Below, piece after piece: positions 54,953-64,000 of a stretch of 64,000 nucleotides of DNA. The stretch covers positions 907,001 to 971,000 of the forward strand of contig CALSFV010000027.1 in the NCBI GenBank assembly GCA_943737045.1. The letters run 5' to 3'. A program made the position numbers and the translations under genes. Numbering within the stretch: position 1 is the first letter of the stretch; the number at the start of each line of letters is the position of its first letter. The notes beneath the pieces are model-generated. The model ran no database searches and had not been told where the DNA came from. It worked only from the letters and a program-made list of their open reading frames with translations. This DNA comes from Parapristionchus giblindavisi. Taxonomy: Eukaryota > Nematoda > Chromadorea > Rhabditida > Diplogasteridae.

Positions 54953-57900
54953 TCACTGAACACTTCCACTGTTTTGCATTGCCTCCACCATTTTTTCATA
55001 CTTCCATCGGCAGATCTCCTGAATGCAATGTACGTGTTATTCTATATTGATAGATCGAAAAATATGTTACAAAGTACCAAGCCTGGCCGGATTTTGAGCC
55101 AAAATTTCACAAAATCGAAAAACCTGACCGGATTTTGAGCCAAAATTTCACAAAATCGAAAAACCTGACCGGATTTTGAGCCAAAATTTCACAAAATCGA
55201 AAAACCTGACCGGATTTTGAACCAAATTTGAAGAAAAAAATCGAAAAACCCTGACTGCATTTTGAAAACCGATAACCCTACTGTTCGACCTGTCTATATT
55301 GATAAGAATAATTGATCAGTATATTGTCCGTATAAAATGCACTTGTGTAATTGCCTTGCTACTAGCACCGAAGAAGTCTAGTCAATAATCCCACACGCAT
55401 TCATTTATGTCATACATGGGCGGGGTACCTGGAGCTCGATTCTACAGGGGGCATCCGAACGAAAAATGGTTAATTTTGCAGGAGGCCTTCACATTTTTTC
55501 CCAAAAAATTCACATAAATGTCATTTTTACAGCGGGCATTCCACAAATTTTCGAATAGCCTTGATTTTACAAGGGGCACCTCCATGTCGGCGCCCATGTA
55601 TGATTTATGTACCTTTTTTAGTGTATGTTCTTTTGCAAGGAACAAAAGTTGGTTGAAATTTTGTTACATCTTTTTGATGTATGATAAATAAATAAATAAA
55701 TAAAATAAATAAATAAATAAATAATCAACCTGTGGATCATATTCCCTGACAACTGCGGGGTCCATGGGCTTCAATAGTTTGATTTCTCGGAATAGCATGA
55801 GATAGTGGAATGTCACCGTCCCATCGGGAAGAATTCCCGGTATTTCCTGGATGATCTCACCCTAGAAAGATCAAAGATCATTAAGAGTGAATTAATCAAT
55901 ATATGGGCACTTCTTTGATTTCTGGCCCAGGACATATTACAGATCAATTCTAGTCATTTCTCATTCCTTATCACTCATTAGTCATTACCCTTTTCTCGGT
56001 TGTGGTAAAACCAACAACATCATGATTGATAGAATGATGAAAATAGAATGATGTTTTTTTTTAATCAAAGAAGTTCCAATATATGATAGAACACCGTACC
56101 TTATGTCCATGTTTATACGGATGGTTGGTATCGCCATGAGCTTTAAACGATATTCGTCGTTCAGGTTGAGACTGAGGTGGTTGAGTATCCATCATTTCCT
56201 CTTGCGGTTCTTCAGTCAAAGATGCAGCTGTGCCCATCTGAGGAGCTGGGACTGACTCCTTCGCAGGAGCTTGGACTGACTCCTCTTCAGAAGCCTGGAC
56301 TGACTCCTCCACAGGAGCTGGAGCTGATTCGAAGGCAGGTATTGGAAATGAGCCCATTTCGGGAGAAGGAGGATCATCTAGAGGATCAGGAGCTGACTCC
56401 GCCTGGGGAGCTGGAGTAGGCTCAATCTTTGGAGTCGGAGCTAACTCCGAGCTAGGAGCCGAGTCAGGCTGCTCTTGAGAGGCGGAAACGGGCTCCATCT
56501 GAACAATGATGAATTTATTTTCTTTCAGATTGATTAAGACATTATTTAAAACGGCAATGCCACACACACAGAGATTAACTTTGCCCAAGTAGGGAACGAT
56601 TACTTGGGCCCACTCTGACAACTGCTAGCACGCATGTATGGGCTAATTTTTGGACTCTCATTTGCCAGAATTTGGGCAAATCGTGTACACAAGTAGGGAA
56701 AGTTGGGAGATCTGTTACCCATGTTTGGGCAAGTTTGATCTGTGCGCAGTGTAGAATAAGCATATACCTTACCTTGACAACAACCTTGTGCTGCTTATCT
56801 TCATCAGACTTAGTTGTATGAACACTTTCCTCAGCCATTAGCTCCTTTTTCACTCGAATATTACCCTGAATATGATCTGATCAATACAATCAATCAATAA
56901 ATCAATCGATCAATCAATAACAAAGACATACAGCTTCATCAATGAATTCTCTCGTTGGCTCCTTCTCTTGATTGTTATCCTGCAAAATGCATTATTTAGC
57001 CAAGTAGAATAGTAGACAAATACACATTACAAGATTACGTCATTTTCCCAAAGGTTTTCCAGTGAATTATCGATTCCCAATCATACATTTTCGGCACCCG
57101 CACCGAACTGTTTTATATACTGGGTCGATTTTCGAAATAGTGAATAGATATTGAAAAATCGTTATTGTTCGCTTAAATTGTAATCTTTCACATAAAAAAA
57201 TGTGTTTTTCCTCTGTGTATCAAAACTGTTTAAAAAAAGAAAAAGAACTAACGAATAATTGTTCATCTCCTGTACGCACGGTCTCGTCTCGATCAGTTTC
57301 TTGTTCTTTTTTCTTCTTGTTCACACTGCGTTCTGCAGAATGATATTGATTACTTTTGAAGCACACATAGACGGAGTTGTCAAACAACATCCACCTGCGT
57401 TTGGCATCGACGCACACGATTTAGACAAAATTCAGTCAAAATGAAATCAAAACTGAGTAGGAAGTCAATGAAATGAACAATGCCCTACCCACCAGATAAA
57501 AGTAGCCCACGTATGTTTTGAACAAACAAATAACATACGTCTATCAATCAATAATGATATATAGTAAATCGTCGGCACTTCTTCGGTTTCTGAGAGTTTT
57601 GTCTACACCTTTCCCACATAGGTCGAATAGCTAGGTTCTCGGTATTCAAAATGCGGTCAGGTTTTTTTCGATTTTTGGCAAATTTGGCTCAAAATGCGGT
57701 CAGGTTTTTCGATTTTTGGGAAATTTTGGCTCAAAATGCGGTCAGGTTTTTCGATTTTTGAGAAATTTTGGCTCAAAATGCGGTCAGGCTTTGTACTTTG
57801 TAACATACTTTTCGACCTATGCTTTCCCATACTCTCTCATCCTAATTCAATTTCATTTTCATATCACCCCCATTCCCCTATAAAAGCATTCGATTCCTTC

Positions 57901-59958
57901 TCTCCGGTTCAGTCCAGAGCTCTCCCATTTTGAGGAGAGCTCGGGGAGCATTTCGCCCCGTGGGCATCGTCCTCCCAGTTAGGACGACTGAAGAAGTTCC
58001 AAATCGTCAAGTGTATAATACCGTATACGAATAATGGTATGATAAGCGAAAGACTTACTAGGAGGCCTGGGAGGAGGATTGATACTTTTCTTCTTCCTCT
58101 TCTTAACCTTCTTTTCAATATTATAAGCAGCCATTTCACTCTCCAACACTCCATTACTTAGTTCCGATCGAGGAAATTGAGTAGATGATGAGGGAATGTC
58201 CGCCATACTTTCATCTTCCTTCCTTAATTATCGCAATATATAGTCAGTCTTAATAGGATAATATGTTAATGAGTATGCAAACCAAATTAGATTAACGGAT
58301 AATATGATTTGATTTGCATACCGGCATAAATCGAAAAGTATGTTACAAAGCACCAAGCCTGACCGCATTTTGAGCCGAAATTTTCCAAAAATCGTAAAAC
58401 CTGACCGCATTTTGAGCCAAATTTTCACAAAAATCGAAAAAACCTGACTGCATTTTGAGCCAAATTTGCCAAAAATCGAAAAACCTGACCGCATTTTGAA
58501 AACCGATAACCTAGCTATTCGACCTATGCATACCGGACTAGGTCAAATAGCACCCACGATATCCAATCTAACGATATGTATAAAGTTCCTTTTGAAAATA
58601 ATTTGGACAGGGAGAAATGAAATGAAGGACTATAAGGAAAATATATGTCATAATTACAAATATAGTTGTGGGCCATAGGTGGGCACGCTGGGGGAAAGGC
58701 TGTGCGCAAACTGGGAAATTTTAAGGCAACGCTATGTGCATGGCCATTTTTTAGCAGATTTGACCAGAAATTTTCCAATTTTTGTGAGGCAAAGCTATGC
58801 GCAAGGCCCAGCAAAGGAAGGCAAGGCTATGTGCAAAAATAATTAGTTTTCACTCGCCCACCTATGGTTGTGGCTATGAATTATCATCTATTAAAGTATT
58901 AATTATCCGCTGTGATCTAGTTATTACAGCATTTTTCGTCTTCTTACTTTTTAAATCAATACGTATAATTCACATAGACTATTGTTATTTTCTCTTGTCC
59001 AATAAACGGTAAATGTATTATTATTATTATTATTAATTATAGTATTTAATATGCTATATTAACTTACTCTTCCTCATCAGAAGTGGTCACTATATACTTT
59101 TTCCTGTCACTCTTTTTACTCCTGATAAAGGGCAATATGTTTATTTAGATGTCAAATCAATCAATCAACTAAATACCTCGAAGTATCCTTTTTCTTTTCC
59201 GATGAAGATTTCCTACAAAGAATTGTATTGAATGAAATGTAAAAAAATATAAATAATCGATAGTAATTGAAACAAAGACAAACCTTACGGGCTCTGATTC
59301 ACTTGGTTTGTCTTCATTTCGTTTCTCAGAACGGAGAGATCTGAGATGATCAAATTGAGCAATAATTTATTATTGCATGAAAAATAATAATAATAAAATA
59401 AATAATAATTATTATTATTATTGTAATTAATTCATGAAAGAACATACCGAGTAGTTGATTTCCTCTTCTGTTCTGCAGCACTTCTAAAAGATAGAGAAAT
59501 TAAAATGGAATGGAAATCAGTTTCTGGAAAGATGAAATAATAAAACGTAGACATACTTGGATACTGTATCAGGAGATCGTTCCTTTGCCTTGTGTTTCTT
59601 TGGGCTCGGTCTGCAAATATATACATTAAATGAGCGAATTAAATTAACATTATTAATAGATGTACGAGAATATGTATGCATGCACTTTAAATATAATTTT
59701 TTGATTAAATAAGTTAACTAGCAATGTGCCCTATGGTGTTTCCTAGGGTGTTTATATAAGAGACAAACCAACCCAGGAATCTCAGCATTCTTAATCTCAC
59801 TCCTCTTCTTTTTATGTTTATTCCTGAAATACGTATATTTATTTGACAGACCCGTAATAGGTGAAGTAATAATATTTATAGTATAATATTAACATTTATT
59901 CAATGGAAATGTTAGAAGCATGTAAGAAGAATAGACTGCCGTATTGAGAAGATAAATA

Positions 59959-60009
<51 letters not shown>

Positions 60010-60761
60010 TGACTTTCGTTTATGTGGGCCCGGGAACTTTTCCAACTCGTCCTTGCAATTCTTAAATGACAGCGTTATTCAATTATTCTGCGTTCGATGG
60101 TTACGAGATGTAACTCAGGTGTTTGAATCCATGCATGATCACGAATACAAGTAAAGTCGTGATAAGAGGACAGAGCTAGAGTCGAACAAGATTAAAGGTA
60201 ACTATAGTTTAGTCCTCCGAATTCGCAAACTAGGTAGTCACAGTTACCGGAGTATTCTGATTAGCCGGATCTGTTCAAAGCTCTAACCCAAATCTGGGCT
60301 TCTGGAGTAGTGCAAATCATGTATGATCAAACAATAAAAAGAAAGAAAAAGAAATGAAAAGTATAAAGTATGGCATGGACATTTATGATTCTTCATCATG
60401 CAAGGATTCAAACACCAGAGAAGTAAGGAATTTTCGAGTAAGCCACCATCTAGTAACTTTCTAGAGCATTTTATCAGATTGAGTGTGTAAAACCAAATGG
60501 AAAAATACCTCGACGTTTTCATAGGGCTCCCATGAATCGTATTCAGGCAGTGAATATTGAACAAATACACCATTAGAGACTCCATCCTTCCATCTAACTT
60601 TATATTCATCTACACCATCTTCATTGACACGATGATCAATGATGTTCAACACCTGGAACACTTTGTTGAAGAAGAAAAAATCAATTTAATTCATTATATT
60701 TTATTTAGAAACAACAAAAAAAACTAACCTCCCAGCTTTCTTCTTCATCATCAGACGACAT
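54953..60761 (-). CDS. HP1-like protein with chromodomain and chromoshadow domain, 16 exons
   Basis: Exons (minus strand): 60729-60761, 60509-60652, 60014-60060, 59773-59823, 59557-59610, 59448-59483, 59284-59340, 59177-59212, 59068-59121, 58059-58222, 57253-57332, 56932-56979, 56773-56865, 56100-56498, 55730-55861, 54953-55018. Total 1494 nt, 497 aa. Residues about 9-70 form a chromodomain (WEVLNIIDHRV, EYKVRWKDG, YDSWEPYENVENC), which in HP1 reads methylated H3K9. Two cage aromatics are clear; the loop after WKDG is about 8 residues longer than in HP1. A basic Lys/Ser hinge (HKKKRSEIK, PSPKKHKAKERS, KSSSEKKKD) follows, then a Pro/Ala/Glu-rich linker (about residues 300-410). The C-terminus (GEIIQEIPGILPDGTVTFHY, VVREYDPQ, EICRWKYEKM) fits a chromoshadow dimerisation domain. 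It probably acts in heterochromatin. The end of exon 11 is uncertain (57253 or 57280). Confidence 0.82.
55043..55293. mobile_element. CATAGGTCGAA-family MITE with five internal units
   Basis: Diverged ends GATAGATCGAAAAAT and CTGTTCGACCTG are flanked by TCTATATT on both sides. It has the largest number of internal GACCGGATTTT units seen in the family. It lies in the last intron of the HP1-like gene. Confidence 0.85.
55412..55601. mobile_element. CATACATGGGCG-family MITE in the last intron of the HP1-like gene
   Basis: The ends CATACATGGGCGG and GCGCCCATGTATG are flanked by ATTTATGT on both sides. Confidence 0.88.
57083..57200. mobile_element. CATACATT-family MITE, partial
   Basis: It starts CATACATTTTCGGCACCCG and keeps TATATACTGGGTCG. 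The opposite end was not recognised. Confidence 0.55.
57617..57821. mobile_element. CATAGGTCGAA-family MITE in the HP1-like gene
   Basis: The ends CATAGGTCGAATAGC and ACTTTTCGACCTATG are flanked by CTTTCCCA on both sides. It has four internal TGCGGTCAGG units. It lies in intron 10. Confidence 0.93.
58325..58528. mobile_element. CATAGGTCGAA-family MITE, reverse orientation
   Basis: The ends CATAAATCGAAAAGT and GCTATTCGACCTATG are flanked by CATACCGG on both sides. It lies in intron 9 of the HP1-like gene. Confidence 0.92.
58675..58866. mobile_element. CATAGGTGGGC-family MITE
   Basis: The ends CATAGGTGGGCACGC and TCGCCCACCTATG are flanked by GTTGTGGGC and GTTGTGGC, a target duplication with a one-base change in length. 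It lies in intron 9 of the HP1-like gene. Confidence 0.85.
59958..60008. repeat. (ATT)n microsatellite
   Basis: A pure ATT run beside exon 3 of the HP1-like gene. Confidence 0.9.
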
Positions 60762-61514
60762 AATAGCAATGGAGGGTAACGAAGAGGAAGGAGACGATTA
60801 TGATGACGAGATAAACGAGTAGCTAACCATAAAAGAAATGGGAGAATTGGAAAATGCAACCGCGTAGCCGTTACCCGGTAACGTTTGAGACTGCATTCTA
60901 AACTACGGTATTTAACCGAGTGAGCATGAACGTGTCACACTTTATATTTTTCATTTATCTTTTTTATCTTTTTATCATTATATTTTATTATTCGTATTAT
61001 TATTTATTTTTATAATAGAATACTCATCATTATTTATTTAAATAATAAAAAAATCATCATGATTAGCTTCTGAAGAGGAACTTTTTAAAATGCGCGCATC
61101 GTTCACTTTGCTTCGCTCAAATTCTATCGTGAACTGATCGTTTTCTAACACACTTTTTTAAAAATTTTCGTATGGTCATTAAAAAATAATTTGAATATAG
61201 CTGGCTATTTACATCACTTCAAATGAAATGAATTTATCATGTGAATATAATCAAGGTTATACAGAGCTTAAATTTGTCCGAGTAAGGAAGCTAATACTTG
61301 CAAATGCTAGACTGAATACGTGCAAATAGCTGTTTTTAGAAAGATAGAATTAGAGGGGCATCCGAGAAAGGACAGAAGTCTCCACATCCGAACGTCGGAA
61401 ATCCAAGTAAGTAAGTCAGTAAGTATGTTGTTATTTGCTACGTCTCAACTCTTAATAATTCACTTCAAAATATAATTTATTATTGATATGGATTAAATAT
61501 TATTAGATCAAAGA
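60762..61514. other. Spacer upstream of the HP1-like gene
   Basis: AT-rich, with no exon or transposon end recognised. It must contain the promoter of the HP1-like gene and the 3' UTR of the small secreted-peptide gene. Confidence 0.5.
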
Positions 61515-61707
61515 TCAAGCGCTAATCAGCTTCTGCTTCTTCAGATTCTTTTGATGGGTCTTCTGGGTGAACTGGTAGATCTTTGATTTTTCAAGTGCTG
61601 CGCGATCTTGCTTGGATAGTGAAGCAAGAATCGTTTTGATCTGAAAAAAATGTTTCTATTATTGTATTTGCAAACGATTTTTCCTTTGTTTATAACACTT
61701 TCCCAAA

Positions 61708-61742
<35 letters not shown>

Positions 61743-62250
61743 TAGATCATAATGTAAATGTGCTCATATCATAATAATAATAATAGCTATAAGTAAATCA
61801 AAAGTGTATTCGTTGAGGAAAATATGATAACCTCTTTCTCAATTCCTTGTGAATCTCCTCTTTTCTCAACCTGAGCCACGATTATATTGTGATGCGCGCG
61901 ACGAGCAGCTAAAAAGACTTAATTTAAATTAAATTAATTTAAATTTTATTAAATATTCGGAGCGCGCAGGCTAATTTGCGACTCTCCGCTCTGGCAATGC
62001 TCTCTCGCTTTCTTTGTCTACGAGAGAGCTTTGGCTGAGCAGAGAGTAAAATTTGCTCGGGTTGTGCTTTTAAAAATGTTTGCTTCAAACAAAACTGACC
62101 TGGACTGAGTGGCGCTGTCTTTGACTTTGCCTTTGCTTCCTTAACAATGTTTGATTAATTTACTTGACTAATATTAGGGGAAAATAATACCTGAGCAGGG
62201 GCGGAGAGGGCCGCAACCAGGATAAAGGAGAGGATGATAAGGAATCTCAT
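61515..62250 (-). CDS. Small secreted protein, 4 exons, possibly nematode-restricted
   Basis: Exons (minus strand): 62191-62250, 62100-62139, 61832-61908, 61515-61640. The total is 303 nt and 100 aa, with matching phases. Residues 1-16 (MRFLIILSFILVAALS) are a clear signal peptide with likely cleavage after Ala14-Leu-Ser or at SAPAQ. The mature part is basic and helical (SPAARRAHHNIIVAQVEKRG, IEKEIKTILASLSKQDRAAL, ending KQKLISA). The pattern of an A-rich helix, a Q/K-rich stretch and a second amphipathic helix recalls small nematode secreted families such as DUF148 (SXP/RAL-2-like). I cannot confirm that membership by eye. A TA microsatellite and a small palindromic MITE lie in its introns. 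Confidence 0.72.
61719..61743. repeat. (TA)n microsatellite
   Basis: A pure TA run in intron 3 of the secreted-peptide gene. Confidence 0.9.
61955..62075. mobile_element. Small GAGAGAGC palindromic MITE
   Basis: The arms GCTCTGGCAATGCTCTCTCG and CGAGAGAGCTTTGGCTGAGC pair with mismatches. A copy of the dispersed family first seen at 28985, here in intron 2 of the secreted-peptide gene. Confidence 0.65.
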
Positions 62251-62787
62251 TTTGAACTTGTTCTTCGTTCAGGGGGAGGGGGTTCTGTCTTTTGTACGAG
62301 AAACATTCACGATTACACATTTTAAGTGGATGAGAGACAATGGAGAATGGAGAGAATTCAGAGAAATAGACATATTGATTATATTGGATTGATGACACTT
62401 TAACGCTTATGTCGATTCATCATTCGGATACGGGGATATACAGTGAAGGTTATATACATTGATTTATACATGTCTTTCTCGCTGTATCTTGTCAAACAGG
62501 CCTCTTGGACGAGCACCGAATAGTTTGGATCTCGTGGATACGAAGATTCGCCCTGTTATGACCCACTCTGCAAGTATTATGCTGACAGGATAAATTATTA
62601 TAATCATTATTATTATTTATTATTATTTCTCTCTGGCTTGATGATGTCGGTCAATGGAACGGATTCACAAATTAACCTTTATTCAGAAAGTGCATGGAAT
62701 TACAATAATAGACGATTTATCGAATTAAAAAATCGATAAATGGGGAGTGTGGTCAGCACCCTGGGAGATCTGGAGCTCTATCAAGAT
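62251..62787. other. Spacer, no gene seen
   Basis: It holds the presumed promoter of the secreted-peptide gene and the 3' UTR of the gene to the right. No repeat family of this window was recognised in it. Confidence 0.5.
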
Positions 62788-63804
62788 CTAGGAGCTCGAG
62801 GAGGATCCACTGGAGGAGCTCGAATACTCACTTTCCTCACTAGTAGTAGAGTCGTAGAACGACGTGGAAAATGTCGTAGAGAAACCTTTAATGACAAAAT
62901 TTAAGCATGATCTTTGATCTTCGATCTTTGATCTTTGATCTTTCTCCACTCTTACCGGTGGCGCCCGAATCACCGGATGAAAGTTCTGAAAAAATAGAGA
63001 GGTTGATCTTTGATCTTTGATCTTGTTACTCCTACCGTCACTAGTAGAATCCTCGCTCTCACTTTCCTCCGATTCCTCCAATTCCCAAGCAACAATCTGT
63101 CTGGAAGATGTGAATAAATGAATACGGTAGATTTGGGCAATCAATAACCTCTTATAGAATTCTCGTGCGCATTTCTTCCAGTTGAGACCTTTGATCTGTG
63201 CGGCAATCTTGCGAGTAATACGAGCCTCCTTTAAGATCAAAGATCATTAAGAAAGATCAAAGATCAAAGATCAACCTTAGCTATTCTTCGGTGGGAAGGC
63301 TCCACATTCAGGAATTGTTGGACCGTTTTCTTCCAGTTCTCATCCGAATTTTTATTTTCGTTCATCCAATAGTCGTATTCCTGAAAGGATACGGTAAACT
63401 TGGGTTCGATACAGTAACCCTTCATTGGCAATTACCGTACTATCTCTACAGTAACCATTCATTGATTATTACCGTACTATCCCTACAGTAACTATTCACT
63501 GATCATCACCGTACAATCCCTACAGTAACTATTCACTGATCATTACCGAACTATCCCTACAGTAACCATTTACTGATCCCTACAGTAACCAATCACCTTC
63601 ATAGCTGGAAGGGATTTTACTCCATAAGAAGTGTTGGACGTGTGGCTGGTCTCTTTCTTCTGCTTCTTCGCCGCTTTCTTCTTCTCGACGGTGGTGCTTT
63701 CTGCAGTTTGTGTGCTAACCATTGAACGGGGCGGAGTCAACGTACCAGTCTCTGAATCGTCTTCTGGCTCCGAGTCACTGCTATTGTAGCTCTTCTTGAA
63801 GCTC
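62788..63804 (-). CDS. Acidic, serine-rich protein of unknown function, C-terminal part
   Basis: Exons seen (minus strand): 63597-63804, 63276-63380, 63149-63228, 63036-63100, 62956-62985, 62788-62885. All junction phases agree, and the stop TAG is at 62788. The 5' part lies beyond the window; the first exon here begins with a TTCAG acceptor. The visible protein is about 195 aa. It has an acidic/basic stretch (NSSDSEPEDDSETG, EKKKAAKKQKK). A compact region with two Trp-centred helices follows (NSDENWKKTVQQFLN and GLNWKKCAREFYKR), then acidic EESEESESED and a poly-Ser tail. The helices resemble SANT/Myb or other small DNA-binding folds only loosely. A nuclear role is a guess. Intron sequence between the first two exons is a tandem of CCCTACAGTAACC units. 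Confidence 0.72.
63400..63596. repeat. CTACAGTAACCATTCACTGATCA tandem units
   Basis: About five imperfect copies of a roughly 38-bp unit containing CCCTACAGTAAC and GATCATTACCG fill the intron between two exons of the right-edge gene. Confidence 0.75.
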
Positions 63805-64000
63805 CTGAATTTAGAAGGATAAGATCTATTCGTTACATTTGCATTTAACGCCTAAGCCGTAGCGACGTAACGTATGCGCCCTCGTAAATTTTTGAATTTA
63901 TTGAGTCTCGAGCAGAGAAGCCTGAAGCTCAATTGGTATACGGTAACAAATTACCGCAATCATCAATCAATAATGGACTACCGTAACCTTCCTGAGTATT

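Noticed and set aside
57979..58206. ATG at 58206 as the start of a separate gene (MADIPSSS)
   Set aside because: The exon extends upstream to an acceptor at 58222 whose phase matches the preceding HP1-like exon, so the Met is internal.

Overview
This is a eukaryotic nuclear window. Genes are split by many introns with GT..AG borders, often TTTCAG at the 3' end, and intergenic DNA is packed with non-autonomous transposons. A nematode is the best guess. The evidence is the abundance of CTACCGTA/TACTGTAG words, short TTTCAG-type acceptors, an 18S rRNA 5' fragment of rhabditid-like character, and a small secreted protein resembling nematode-restricted families. This is inference, not proof.

I reconstructed six protein genes exon by exon; frame and splice phase close in every one. 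(1) CDC45 replication factor, minus strand, 20 exons, 17850-30930, 575 aa. (2) EIF1AD-like eIF1A-domain protein, plus strand, 8 exons, 31727-35004, 214 aa, divergent from CDC45 across a 796-bp spacer. (3, 4) Two tandem calcineurin-B-homologous (CHP1-like) genes, plus strand, 45586-49952 (194 aa) and 51297-53697 (192 aa), both with a tRNA-Glu gene in the same intron. (5) An HP1-like chromodomain plus chromoshadow protein, minus strand, 16 exons, 54953-60761, about 497 aa. (6) A 100-aa secreted peptide gene, minus strand, 61515-62250. A seventh, acidic serine-rich gene enters from the right edge on the minus strand (62788-63804).

Layout. 1-6400: inverted-repeat transposons, including a 3.45-kb element carrying two inverted 18S rRNA fragments. 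6975-10776: decayed copy of CDC45 exons 13-20. 11329-12905: a second, partly inverted set of CDC45 pseudo-exons. 13000-17850: repeats, including a 1.76-kb piggyBac-like palindrome. 17850-30930: the intact CDC45 with two long palindromes, a solo LTR and two LINE fragments in its introns. 35.2-45.5 kb: gene-free and full of MITEs. 45.5-64 kb: the CHP pair, HP1-like gene and small genes.

The repeats are the most informative part. Several MITE families show 8-bp target duplications, nested insertions and empty sites in paralogous copies. At least two long inverted-repeat elements carry a tRNA-like Pol III promoter module in each arm.
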